Assembly (NCBI GenBank): GCA_049603835.1
Contig: JBMYSZ010000002.1
Location: forward strand, 124,001-188,000
Reading direction: 5' to 3'
Source of the DNA: Mangrovicoccus sp049603835
Lineage (GTDB): Bacteria; Pseudomonadota; Alphaproteobacteria; Rhodobacterales; Rhodobacteraceae
DNA: 64,000 bases
The notes under the pieces were generated by a model that saw only the letters and a program-made list of their open reading frames with translations, had not been told where the DNA came from and ran no database searches. Shown in pieces: positions 34,768 to 42,820 of the stretch (positions within the stretch are counted from its first letter, which is position 1; every line of letters begins with the position of its first letter). Made by a program: the position numbers and the translations under genes.

Positions 34768-35196
34768 TTAGGCACTCTTTGCGCTAGAACCATAGGCGGC
34801 GTTGATCATTACATTTTGCAAGATGCCGTAAGCTTTGGTCCAGGCGGCGACGCATTCCGGTGTCATCCGGTCGCCGCCAAAGGCTTTCAGGCTGCGAATG
34901 AGCGCCTCGCCGACGACTGCATATTGGTTGGCTACAACCCCGTAATCTGCGTGGCGTCTCGCCAGAGCGCCGGCAATTGGCGCTAGCCTGTCGAGATCAT
35001 CGATCAGATCGACCACGGTCGCGAGAGTTTCCACCAATTTGCGCGATTGTATTTCGATATTATTGTGAAAGAGAGGCTGGATCTCCGGGGCTAGCTGAAA
35101 CAATGTTTCATAAAAATACCGCCCAGCATCCTCAGCATCCAAGGCCACGACCATCCAGGAATTGCGGATAAGATCGATTTCGCGTTGAGTTAACAT
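34768..35196 (-). CDS. Single-domain globin (Vitreoscilla haemoglobin-like)
   Basis: 142 residues with the classical globin pattern: B10 Tyr in RYFYETLF, the CD corner PEIQPLF, a distal Gln near 50, and proximal His82 (ARRHADYGVVANQYAVVGEAL), close in layout to Vitreoscilla haemoglobin and flavohaemoglobin N-termini. There is no reductase domain. It is the last gene of the chemosensory operon, 17 bases after the 541-residue coiled-coil gene, with AAGGA before its ATG. It could bind oxygen or NO and act as a scavenger or as a soluble input sensor for the receptor. The link to signalling is inferred from the operon alone. Confidence 0.85.
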   Translation of the reverse strand: MLTQREIDLIRNSWMVVALDAEDAGRYFYETLFQLAPEIQPLFHNNIEIQSRKLVETLATVVDLIDDLDRLAPIAGALARRHADYGVVANQYAVVGEALIRSLKAFGGDRMTPECVAAWTKAYGILQNVMINAAYGSSAKSA

Positions 35197-35213
35197 GCTG
35201 ATTTTCCTTGTGA

Positions 35214-36839
35214 TCAGAAGAGTTCTAATTTGGGGGCGGCATCTTCCGGCGCTGCCATGGCCGCATAATCGGGGAATAGCTCGGCCATGAAATGATCATG
35301 GATTTCGCGCTCTTCTTGCATCGAATATTGAGTTTTGAGTTGATCAAATTTGGCCCGCTCGCTTGGGTCTGCAATGCAGCGGCCAGGTTGTTCCAGCACG
35401 CGGAGACTGCGGTTTAGGGCGGCGGAGACGTCCTTCAATGCAGCCAGGCGTGTCCCACTTTGGTCAAGTTCTGAGACGGATTCCCACAGACGTTCTTCCA
35501 GCTCGAATTTCCCAAGCACGGCGTCCAAGCTGCGCATTGGACCGGCTGTGCTTTTGCCGAGTTTGGCAATCGCGCCGACCGTGTCCCGCTCTGTGCTGCG
35601 TCGGAAATCTATCGCGCGCTCTTTGACATGTTCAAGCGCCTTGATGAGTTTCGCGATAAGATCTTTGGTTTGCGCCGCAAGCTCCATAAACTGCGCGGCA
35701 ATCGCTGCAAGGGTCCGCTCTGATCCATCGCCGGACTGGCAGTTGATGGATAAATTCAGGCTGACAAGCTGCAATCGCCGTTCCAGCGTTGTCAGCCTGG
35801 TGATACGGTCGAATAGAGTTTCGAGTTTTGCCGTGACGACGGTGATCTGCTTATCCAAACCGCGCCGTTGCGCCTGGGATGACACAAGCACGGCCATCGC
35901 ATGGCTTAGACATTTCTTAAGATAGGGAAGCTGACCGTCTGCATCCCCTTGCCTGCGGATCATGCGGGACAGAAGCTCTTTGAAGTCATCCACCGTCCGC
36001 GTCAGATTGCGATGGGCGCGGCCAATCTGCACCAGATTTTTGTCCAAGTCAGCGATTGCTGCGACGCTCTGGCGGCGTTGAAGCTCTGCCAGCGAGCTTG
36101 GGCCAGGCGGCAAGTCAGCCAAAGCCGCAGCAACATGTTCTAATCTTTGCGACACCGCATCTGCTGCGAAAAAGGACATGGCGAGTTCACCATAGCCGTC
36201 AGTTGCTTTCGCGGAAATATCGGCGGCCAGAGCTGCGGCGTCCTCGGCATCTTTGGCGAAGTTTTTCAGGAATTCCTGCTGATCCGCCTCAAGCGCAATC
36301 AAGCTGCCGAACCGGTCCGAATACCCATCCCGAAAGGCCTGCTGGGTTTGGCCGACGTCGTGCAGGCTTGCGGCGGTTTCGTCCAGGGCATGGCGCACAT
36401 CTTTGATTTTGGCATCGGCCTCCACGGCCAAGTTGCGGATATCTTCGACAAATTGGACATGCTTTTTCGATCCAGATCCACCCGCCGCCACCCGCGCATT
36501 TAGGCCCACGAGATTGACCATCCGAATAACCCGGCCGAGCTGATCCATCGGCTGCGCCACATTTTGCAGAGCATCGCACACGGTTTGCATGTGCTCGGCT
36601 TCATCCCGCATCGCTTGGCCCATGCGGACGGAAAGATCTTCGGCCGTGCGGAGATTTTCAACTAGGGTTCCAAGTGGTTCGACAAGCCCGCCCAGATCCG
36701 CAATCGTGGTGCTGGCCCCAAGAACATCGCTGCTTGCCTTTGTAAAACTCGCTTCTATTTCCGCCCGAGCTTCTAAAACCTGTCGCGTGAGAGCGTCATG
36801 GCCTGTTGCGCCGCAGAAATTTGGGTCATCAAAGGTCAT
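35214..36839 (-). CDS. Chemosensory-operon coiled-coil protein with degenerate receptor tips and DxxxQ motif (candidate CheY phosphatase A)
   Basis: A 541-residue, almost all-helical protein that I cannot place in a named family. Two stretches resemble worn-down receptor tips: VNLVGLNARVAA with EDIRNLAVEA (about 108-141) and LQLVSLNLSINCQ with AQFMELAAQT (about 356-391). Between them, Asp227 and Gln231 sit in ADAVSQRLEHV, a DxxxQ-x-x-E motif like the CheZ catalytic pair. The chain ends APKLELF. The 37044-37970 product has the same motif and tail. ATG at 36839 lacks a clear ribosome site, but an in-frame stop lies just upstream. A dephosphorylating or scaffolding role toward the operon's CheY proteins is inferred. 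Confidence 0.75.
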   Translation of the reverse strand: MTFDDPNFCGATGHDALTRQVLEARAEIEASFTKASSDVLGASTTIADLGGLVEPLGTLVENLRTAEDLSVRMGQAMRDEAEHMQTVCDALQNVAQPMDQLGRVIRMVNLVGLNARVAAGGSGSKKHVQFVEDIRNLAVEADAKIKDVRHALDETAASLHDVGQTQQAFRDGYSDRFGSLIALEADQQEFLKNFAKDAEDAAALAADISAKATDGYGELAMSFFAADAVSQRLEHVAAALADLPPGPSSLAELQRRQSVAAIADLDKNLVQIGRAHRNLTRTVDDFKELLSRMIRRQGDADGQLPYLKKCLSHAMAVLVSSQAQRRGLDKQITVVTAKLETLFDRITRLTTLERRLQLVSLNLSINCQSGDGSERTLAAIAAQFMELAAQTKDLIAKLIKALEHVKERAIDFRRSTERDTVGAIAKLGKSTAGPMRSLDAVLGKFELEERLWESVSELDQSGTRLAALKDVSAALNRSLRVLEQPGRCIADPSERAKFDQLKTQYSMQEEREIHDHFMAELFPDYAAMAAPEDAAPKLELF

Positions 36840-37043
36840 CGGGGTATTAAGCGGCCGCTAAAATAGGTTGGGTTGCGGGCAGAGGATGAAGCAAGGGGCA
36901 AACTCCGTTTTGGAAAACCGGCCCACAGGGTAGAGGGAATTTTGGATTTAGTCTCGTTTTTAGAGATATATTACTTAATGGGCTCTTTCGGTGATCTAGC
37001 CTTGCCGTCACGGTAGGGACTGCAAAGTGGCGCTTGCGTCCTT

Positions 37044-37970
37044 CTAAAACAGCTCAAACCGCGGCAGGTCTTCGGTTGGCGCGGGCTGGAGTGATGCAGG
37101 GGGACCGATTGCTTCCAAATGAACTTCATATTGGGAGCTCATGACATATGAGGACGACATATCAGCCAAAATTTCCGACATCTGGGCCGCCATGTCGGGG
37201 CCGCTCGCGTCGCCGTCAAAGATATCGCGCATCTTTAGAATGACCGCAGAGACTAGTTCGATTTGCTGCCGGATAATATCGCCGGTTTGCGCCGAGGCGA
37301 GGGCGCCACGGATCGCGTCTTCTAACTCGGCGCCAGCTTTCTGGGCCGCTAAATTCCGGTCGAATTTCAGGCGCAGCAGAGCGGCGTAATCGTCGATCAG
37401 ATTTTCCCAGGTCCTCGAAACATCGTCGAGAAGATGGTCCTGCTCGGCAAGCTTTTCGAGGATCCCAGCTTTACCGATGTCTTGGAAATTTGGACTGCTT
37501 TCTTGCAATGTTGAGCGGAGTTCGAGAACCAATGGCAAAAGGCGCGCAGAGGCCTTGTCGCCATCATGATCCGCATCCTGGCTCTGGTAACCTAAGGTTG
37601 CGAGCTCTTCTTCCAACCGGGTCGCAGTGGCGGATATGGAATGCATCGCCCGGTGACAGGCCTGAACCTGACCGCTTAAGCGATGGTTAAGATCATAGGC
37701 CTGGCGCAATTCCTGATCCAGGCTTTGACGGCCTTTGTCGTAGCCCTCAACCTCTTTGTAAGCGGTTTCAAGCCGTGTAAGAAAAGCAGCGGTGTCCTGA
37801 TTGGCGGCAATGACCCTGTTTTCGATTTCCAGTAAATGCTGAAGAAATCTTAGGCTCGCCGCATTCGTATCTTCAACCGCATGTTTCGCCAGCGCATCCA
37901 AAAGCGTCAGCAGCGCCGGAAGTTGTGCCGCCCAAGGGGGCGGGTCGCTATGCATGCCGTCTATTGCCAA
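37044..37970 (-). CDS. Chemosensory-operon coiled-coil protein with DxxxQ motif and FELF tail (candidate CheY phosphatase B)
   Basis: 308 residues, strongly helical, no membrane segment or signal peptide, no family I can name. Asp231 and Gln235 lie in GDIIRQQIELV, which lines up with ADAVSQRLEHV of the preceding entry and with the DxxxQ of E. coli CheZ. An acidic, proline-containing linker (PASLQPAPTEDLPR) ends in FELF, as CheZ ends in a linker plus a CheY-binding peptide. The likely start is TTG at 37970, with GGGAG eight bases upstream; ATG at 37955 is possible. It follows a CheY gene by 28 bases. The phosphatase reading is a hypothesis. Confidence 0.75.
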   Translation of the reverse strand: MAIDGMHSDPPPWAAQLPALLTLLDALAKHAVEDTNAASLRFLQHLLEIENRVIAANQDTAAFLTRLETAYKEVEGYDKGRQSLDQELRQAYDLNHRLSGQVQACHRAMHSISATATRLEEELATLGYQSQDADHDGDKASARLLPLVLELRSTLQESSPNFQDIGKAGILEKLAEQDHLLDDVSRTWENLIDDYAALLRLKFDRNLAAQKAGAELEDAIRGALASAQTGDIIRQQIELVSAVILKMRDIFDGDASGPDMAAQMSEILADMSSSYVMSSQYEVHLEAIGPPASLQPAPTEDLPRFELF

Positions 37971-37998
37971 ATTCGCGCTCCCTTTTCTAACCGGACCC

Positions 37999-38367
37999 TT
38001 AGCCGCCGGGGATCAGCTGTTTTAAGGCGCCTTCAAGCTGCTTTGGATCGACCGGCTTCACCAGCCAGCCCGTGGCGCCCGCGGCTTTTGCTTCGTCGCG
38101 TTTCTCTTTTTGGGATTCCGTGGTCAGCACCAGCATGGGCGTAAAACGATATTGGCTATTGCCACGCAGGGCGCGGATCAGCTCCACCCCGTTTTTGCCG
38201 GGCATATGATAGTCGGTGATCACCAGTTTGGCCGCCGAGCCCGTCGCTTTGCCAAGCGCATCTTCGGCGCTAGAGGCCTTGATCGCGCGATGGCCAAGCC
38301 GGGCCAGCAGGTTTTCCATGCTCATTAGCACGGTGGGACTGTCGTCCACGATTAGAATATCTGCCAT
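37999..38367 (-). CDS. CheY-like response regulator (second CheY of the operon)
   Basis: A 122-residue stand-alone receiver: acidic pair in ILIVDDSPTV, phospho-Asp in VITDYHMPGKNG, Thr/Ser in LVLTTES and Lys in WLVKPVDP. The ATG at 38367 has GAGGACC upstream. TTESQKEKRDEAKAAGATGWLVKP resembles the CheY proteins of FrzZ/PilG-like and alphaproteobacterial systems. It lies between the STAS gene and the DxxxQ protein genes. It is probably phosphorylated by the CheA at 38612-40963. The output is unknown; no flagellar or pilus genes are in view. Confidence 0.9.
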   Translation of the reverse strand: MADILIVDDSPTVLMSMENLLARLGHRAIKASSAEDALGKATGSAAKLVITDYHMPGKNGVELIRALRGNSQYRFTPMLVLTTESQKEKRDEAKAAGATGWLVKPVDPKQLEGALKQLIPGG

Positions 38368-38378
38368 GGGTTGGGTCC

Positions 38379-38627
38379 TCAGTTTTCGGGTTGGAAAGAA
38401 TGGGGGCGCAGGAGTAGGGCGCGCCAATCAGCGGTGGATGCGCCCTCGATCACCGGCGTGGCGACTGCGAGCAATTGCAAAACCGCCATATGCATCGAGC
38501 AGCAGCCCGCCACATCTATGGTGCCGCTGCTTTCGGCGTCGCGCAGCCATTCCAGCAGCGGTTCTGCCTCTTCGATGGTGATATGGTCGGTCAGCACGGC
38601 GCGCTCGGGGGTCAATGCAAGTGGCAT
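38379..38627 (-). CDS. STAS-domain-like small protein of the chemosensory operon
   Basis: 82 residues. The pattern AVLTDHITIEEAEPLLEWLR, GTIDVAGCCSMHMAVLQLLAVATPVIEG and a tail WRALLLRPHSFQPEN resembles a short STAS (anti-anti-sigma-like) domain, with a Cys-Cys-Ser at the place where SpoIIAA-type proteins have the phosphorylated serine. It overlaps the cheA 3' end by 16 bases and ends 11 bases before the next cheY. Similar small STAS proteins occur in some chemosensory operons. Whether it is a CheA substrate or a docking partner cannot be told. Confidence 0.7.
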   Translation of the reverse strand: MPLALTPERAVLTDHITIEEAEPLLEWLRDAESSGTIDVAGCCSMHMAVLQLLAVATPVIEGASTADWRALLLRPHSFQPEN

Positions 38628-40963
38628 TCAAGGATCTCCGGAAGATTGAGAGCAAGAAGAACAGAGCCATCCCCCAAAAGCGCCGTGCCCGAATAGCAAC
38701 CAGCGCTGGCCAATAACCCGTTCATGGGTTTGACAATTGCATCCACACCCGGATGGAACCGGTCCACCGCAAGTCCGATCTCCGTGCCATCGACAGTGAC
38801 AACCATAACGCTGACGGTGTTTTCCTCATGGGCATCGGGCAGGGCAAAGAGCCGCCTGAGCCGCAAAAGCGGGATCATTCGGTCCCGCAGCAAGAACATT
38901 TCGCTGTCGCGATGACGCCGAATACGGGCGACGGGGATTTTCTGGCTTTCCACCACGGAATCGATGGGGATGCCGAAGAAATTGCTTTCCACTTCGATCA
39001 TCATCAGCCGCTGGACCGCCATACTTAGGGGCAGCGAAATGCGCACGGTTGTGCCTTTGCCGGGGCTACTGGAAACGGTCACAGTGCCCCCGACCCGGCG
39101 CACCATCGCAGCAACCACATCCATGCCAACGCCACGCCCGGACAGATCCGAGATTTCTTCTTTTGTGGACAGCCCTGGTGCCAAGATCAGCTGCAAAGCT
39201 TGGTCTTCGCTCATCCGGTCCAAAGCATCCTGATCGACGATGCCGCGTTCCAGCGCCTTGGCCTTCACCCCGTCCAAAGCAATTCCACGCCCATCATCAG
39301 ACACTTCGATGATCACCGCGTCATCTCGCTGGAAGGCATGGAGGCGCAGCAAACCGGTTTCAGGCTTATCCGCCGCGCGGCGTTCATCGGGCGGCTCTAA
39401 CCCGTGATCAATCGCATTCCTGATCAAATGCACCAGTGGGTCAGAAAGTTCTTCGACTACTGCTTTATCCGCTTCGGTTTCCTCGCCCGAGGTCTCTAGG
39501 GTAATCTGCTTGCCAAGTTTGCGCGATAGATCCCGCACCAAACGGTTAAAACGCCCTAGGACAGAGCCCACGGGCACCATCCGGATTTGCATCACCGCGG
39601 TTTGAAGTTCTTCTGTGATGCGATTGACCATGTCATATTGCATCTTGATTTCGCGAAGCAATTCGCGGGCGCCTTCGATTTCTTCGGCTTTGCGCGCGAG
39701 GAATGGCATGGCGTTCTTGGCAACGATCAGCTCGCCGGTGAGATTCATCAATGTATCGATCCGCTCCGCATCGACCCGTAGCACGGTGGATTTGCGGGCG
39801 GTTGTTTCCGGCGAAGGCGTCTCTGGCTTGGCTGCGCTATCGGACGAGGCCGGGGGCGGGGGGGCCTGAGTTTGCGGCTGTGTGTCGTTTGGTATTTGCG
39901 ATTGCGGCGGCAGGTCGGGTGCTGGTTCTGGCGCTGAACCTGACGCGGGCTCTGGTGGGGCGGGGGCTTGGGTAAGTTTCAGAAGCTCTGCCGCAATCTC
40001 ATCAAGCTGCGCCGCCTCCAGCACTTCGTCGCCGAGCTGCTCCGCGATATCAGAGCCTTCGTGGCGGGCGATCCGACGAAGCACCTCCTGAGCAGAACCA
40101 AGCGCTGCGTCTCGGAAATCCCCGTGACTGTCGCTGGCGATCAAGCGGCGTTGGGTTTCGATCAAAGCAGCGGCCGTCATCGCGTCAATATCTGTTTCGC
40201 GCGCAATGGTCTGAGGCTGGCCAAGCGCGGAAATTTCCACCTGATCATCCACATAGCGGAAATGTTCGGCCAGCTCCTCGGCGCTGGCGCCACTGACCAA
40301 TCGAAAACCGGTGGTGACCAGGAATGGGTCGTGTTGAGAAAGATCCGGCTGCTCGCCCAGCCCGGTGAGTTCCATCCAAAGCAGCTGCGGCGCCGCAAGA
40401 GCCATCCGCAGCGGATCATCGCCGGCAAAAAACGCGGTTTCAATCGGTTGATAGTGGATCAGATGCAGCGGCTTGCCATCGCCAAGATCCGTCGGGATGC
40501 CCTGGGGCCAAGCTTGCGCCACCGCAGCGGTGGTAGCCGTCGCCAGCGCAGCGGCAGCTGCGGTTTCAACCCCGCTGCCTTCGCCGATACGATCGCGCAG
40601 CCGCGCGCTTAGGGACTCTGCGGCAGTATCGGCCCCTTCTGCCAGGGCTTCGGTTTCCTCCAGATCGTCTAGCCAGCCGCTGACCGCATCCAGCATCTCT
40701 AGGATCAGATCGGCGATATCGGGGGTGAAGGCCACATCCCCGGCCCGGATCGCATCCATCAAATCTTCGCCCGCATGGACGGTCTGGGTGAAGGCCGTAA
40801 ATTCAAACAGGCCAGACGCGCCTTTTATCGTGTGAACCGCGCGGAATAGAGCGTCCAGCTGAGTCAGATCATCGGGGCTTCGTTCCAGTGCGAGAAGCGC
40901 CCCAGAGGCCTGTTCCAGAAGATCGCGGCCTTCGGTGACGAACTGGGCAAGGAGAGGGGTCAT
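38612..40963 (-). CDS. cheA: Chemotaxis histidine kinase CheA
   Basis: 783 residues. P1 (Hpt) has phospho-His44 in RAVHTIKGASG. A long variable region of about 250 residues follows, then a proline- and serine-rich linker near 335-390. P3 dimerisation begins near VLRVDAERIDTLMNLTGELIVAKNAM. P4 ATPase has VHLIRNAIDHGLE, DDGRGI and GRGVGMDVV. P5 is a CheW-like domain that ends the chain (AVDRFHPGVDAIVKPMNGLLA). Its start overlaps the cheY stop by four bases (ATGA). It is the central kinase of the operon and would feed CheY1, CheY2 and CheB. Confidence 0.95.
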   Translation of the reverse strand: MTPLLAQFVTEGRDLLEQASGALLALERSPDDLTQLDALFRAVHTIKGASGLFEFTAFTQTVHAGEDLMDAIRAGDVAFTPDIADLILEMLDAVSGWLDDLEETEALAEGADTAAESLSARLRDRIGEGSGVETAAAAALATATTAAVAQAWPQGIPTDLGDGKPLHLIHYQPIETAFFAGDDPLRMALAAPQLLWMELTGLGEQPDLSQHDPFLVTTGFRLVSGASAEELAEHFRYVDDQVEISALGQPQTIARETDIDAMTAAALIETQRRLIASDSHGDFRDAALGSAQEVLRRIARHEGSDIAEQLGDEVLEAAQLDEIAAELLKLTQAPAPPEPASGSAPEPAPDLPPQSQIPNDTQPQTQAPPPPASSDSAAKPETPSPETTARKSTVLRVDAERIDTLMNLTGELIVAKNAMPFLARKAEEIEGARELLREIKMQYDMVNRITEELQTAVMQIRMVPVGSVLGRFNRLVRDLSRKLGKQITLETSGEETEADKAVVEELSDPLVHLIRNAIDHGLEPPDERRAADKPETGLLRLHAFQRDDAVIIEVSDDGRGIALDGVKAKALERGIVDQDALDRMSEDQALQLILAPGLSTKEEISDLSGRGVGMDVVAAMVRRVGGTVTVSSSPGKGTTVRISLPLSMAVQRLMMIEVESNFFGIPIDSVVESQKIPVARIRRHRDSEMFLLRDRMIPLLRLRRLFALPDAHEENTVSVMVVTVDGTEIGLAVDRFHPGVDAIVKPMNGLLASAGCYSGTALLGDGSVLLALNLPEILECHLH

Positions 40964-41355
40964 AGGGGCATCTCCGGGGTTAGAAGCGTGAGGATTGAAT
41001 GCAGCTGATCCGGCTTTGCGGGTTTGATCAGATAGTGGTTCGCGCCGGAATTGATGGCCATTTCACTATCGATCAGCTGCGCCTCGGTAGAGATCATCAC
41101 ACAAGGCACATGGGCCAGCCCGTCAGAGGCGCGGGCTGCCCGCACGAAGCTATAGCCATCCATGACTGGCATATTCACATCCACCAACAGTAAGGCGAGC
41201 TCATGGCTGCCGGCGCGTTCCAGCGCTTCCATGCCATTTTCTGCCTCGATGACATCCCATCCGGCGGCTTCCACCAATTTGCGGTGATACATCCGCACCG
41301 TGGTTGCATCATCGACAATCATCGCCAGTGGCCGTTGTTGCTGGGTCTGGGTCAT
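40960..41355 (-). CDS. CheY-like response regulator (first CheY of the operon)
   Basis: A 131-residue receiver: AMIVDDATTV, phospho-Asp in LLLVDVNMPVMDG, Ser/Thr in CVMISTEAQ, and Lys in YLIKPAKP. It overlaps cheR by four bases upstream and cheA by four bases downstream. It is distinct from the CheY at 37999-38367, so the operon has two diverged CheA targets. One may be an output and the other a phosphate sink, as in other alphaproteobacteria that lack CheZ. Confidence 0.92.
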   Translation of the reverse strand: MTQTQQQRPLAMIVDDATTVRMYHRKLVEAAGWDVIEAENGMEALERAGSHELALLLVDVNMPVMDGYSFVRAARASDGLAHVPCVMISTEAQLIDSEMAINSGANHYLIKPAKPDQLHSILTLLTPEMPL

Positions 41356-42194
41356 GTTTGAGGCCTCTGGTAAACGCTGGCATGCCGAAAACGCCGCAGC
41401 TCGAAGAGGGAGGAGGTGCGGCTGATACTTTCGGAATGGCCGAGAAAGAGAAAACCGCCGGGATCAAGCGCGTCATAAATCGCCTCGATCGCCATACGGC
41501 GGGATTTATCGTCGAAATAGATCAGCATATTACGGCAGAAAATCACATCGTGATGGCGCAAAGCGCGGGTCTCTGCGGGTTCGCAAATATTGATCCGGAA
41601 AAAATGCACCGCGTCGCGAATGTCATTCGATAACTGGAAACTACCATCTTCGAGTTGTTCAAAATAATCGCGCAGCTGTTTGGCCGGCAGATTTTGCACA
41701 CTGCGGCGGGAATACCGGCCCGCCTCGGCCCGGCGCAGCACTTCGGTATCGATATCAGCACCGGAGATTTCCACATCATATGTGTCGAGATCCGGCCATT
41801 GATCGATCAGGGTCATGGCAATGGTATAGGGTTCTTCTCCGGTGGAAGAGGGCAGGCAAAGGATGCGGATTGGGCGCCGGGCATTCCCGCGATGAGCGAC
41901 AATTTCGGGCAGAACATCTTCGACCAGCGTTTTGAATTGGTGGTCTTCTCGATTGAAATAGGTTTCATTGACCGTCATCAGATTGACGATGTTCTGAAAC
42001 TCTTTTTGCCCCGCTTCAAAGCGCATCCCGACGAAATATTCCCGGAAAGATTGCGCACCGGTGGCCTCGATCCGCTTAATAATACGCTTATCGACGAAAT
42101 AGCGTTTGCTATCCTCAAATTCGATGCCAGTCTTCTTATAGAAATAGTCGCGGAAGACTTTGAAATCCTCTGTACTCAGAGCGGTTACGCTCAT
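41352..42194 (-). CDS. cheR: Chemoreceptor glutamate methyltransferase CheR
   Basis: 280 residues. The N-terminal helical domain (FRDYFYKKTGIEFEDSKRYFVDKRI) is followed by the SAM-binding domain: ILCLPSSTGEEPYTIAM, ADIDTEVLRRAEAGRYSRRS and CRNMLIYFD. It adds methyl groups to receptor glutamates, with CheB reversing this. There is no C-terminal tether. It overlaps the HEAT protein gene by four bases. Its receptor is presumably the double-tip protein of 45637-47577. Confidence 0.95.
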   Translation of the reverse strand: MSVTALSTEDFKVFRDYFYKKTGIEFEDSKRYFVDKRIIKRIEATGAQSFREYFVGMRFEAGQKEFQNIVNLMTVNETYFNREDHQFKTLVEDVLPEIVAHRGNARRPIRILCLPSSTGEEPYTIAMTLIDQWPDLDTYDVEISGADIDTEVLRRAEAGRYSRRSVQNLPAKQLRDYFEQLEDGSFQLSNDIRDAVHFFRINICEPAETRALRHHDVIFCRNMLIYFDDKSRRMAIEAIYDALDPGGFLFLGHSESISRTSSLFELRRFRHASVYQRPQT

Positions 42195-42820
42195 CCAGCA
42201 GCCTCCCGATCAAGCGTAGCAATCCGGTCGATCACCAGCTCGACAGCAAATGAGACATAGGGATCAGAGGTGAAGCGGTCGCGCAAAGCATGCAGCACCG
42301 GCAGATCATCGGGGCCACCGATTTCGGCCAGGCGATCGACGGCAACCCCCACGACATTGGGATGGGTTTCATGGGCCAGCAAATGGCGAAGCCAGCCCGG
42401 CGCCTCCGCATCCGGCAGCATCCGAATGACATCGACGGCCATGATCTTTAGATCAGAATCCTCGCTATCCAAAAGACCGGCAATGACCTCGGCGGCGATT
42501 TCGGGCAATTGTTGAAGCGCGCTCACCGCCTCGGACCGTTTAGCGGCATCTTCGGATCGGAGCATTTCGGTCAAGGGCGCGGCAATGGCCGGGTCACCGA
42601 CTGCGACCAGAGCGGAAATAAGCGCCTGGCGGACTGCGGCTTTGGATTCGATCTCTAGCGCATTTACCAATGCGGGCACGGCATCGGGGATGCCAGTCAG
42701 ATCCCGCGCCGCATCACGCCGGGTTTGCGCATCCGGCGACCCCAAACGCGCCAGCGAGGCCGCGACGGTTTTCGGGCCGGAGGCCTCCTCTTGCGGTATC
42801 CGGTTCGAGACTAGCGGCAT
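42191..42820 (-). CDS. HEAT-repeat protein of the chemosensory operon
   Basis: 209 residues from the ATG at 42820 (AAGGA upstream). At least five HEAT/PBS-lyase-type helical repeats are seen: SLARLGSPDAQTRRDAARDL, VPALVNALEIESKAAVRQAL, IAAPLTEMLRSEDAAKRSEA, VIAGLLDSEDSDLKIMAVDV and LRHLLAHETHPNVVGVAVDR. Such proteins are binding scaffolds. It lies between cheB and cheR, overlapping both, which points to tight stoichiometric coupling with the adaptation enzymes. It could tether CheR or CheB to the soluble receptor, which has no pentapeptide tail. It has no catalytic motif. Confidence 0.85.
   Translation of the reverse strand: MPLVSNRIPQEEASGPKTVAASLARLGSPDAQTRRDAARDLTGIPDAVPALVNALEIESKAAVRQALISALVAVGDPAIAAPLTEMLRSEDAAKRSEAVSALQQLPEIAAEVIAGLLDSEDSDLKIMAVDVIRMLPDAEAPGWLRHLLAHETHPNVVGVAVDRLAEIGGPDDLPVLHALRDRFTSDPYVSFAVELVIDRIATLDREAAG

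Noticed and set aside
39700..39975. Proline/alanine-rich segment as a gene boundary or frameshift in cheA
   Set aside because: The reading frame is continuous and such linkers between P2 and P3 are common in CheA.
39968..40612. Plus-strand open frame inside cheA
   Set aside because: Antisense to the variable P2 region of CheA; no recognisable fold or ribosome site.
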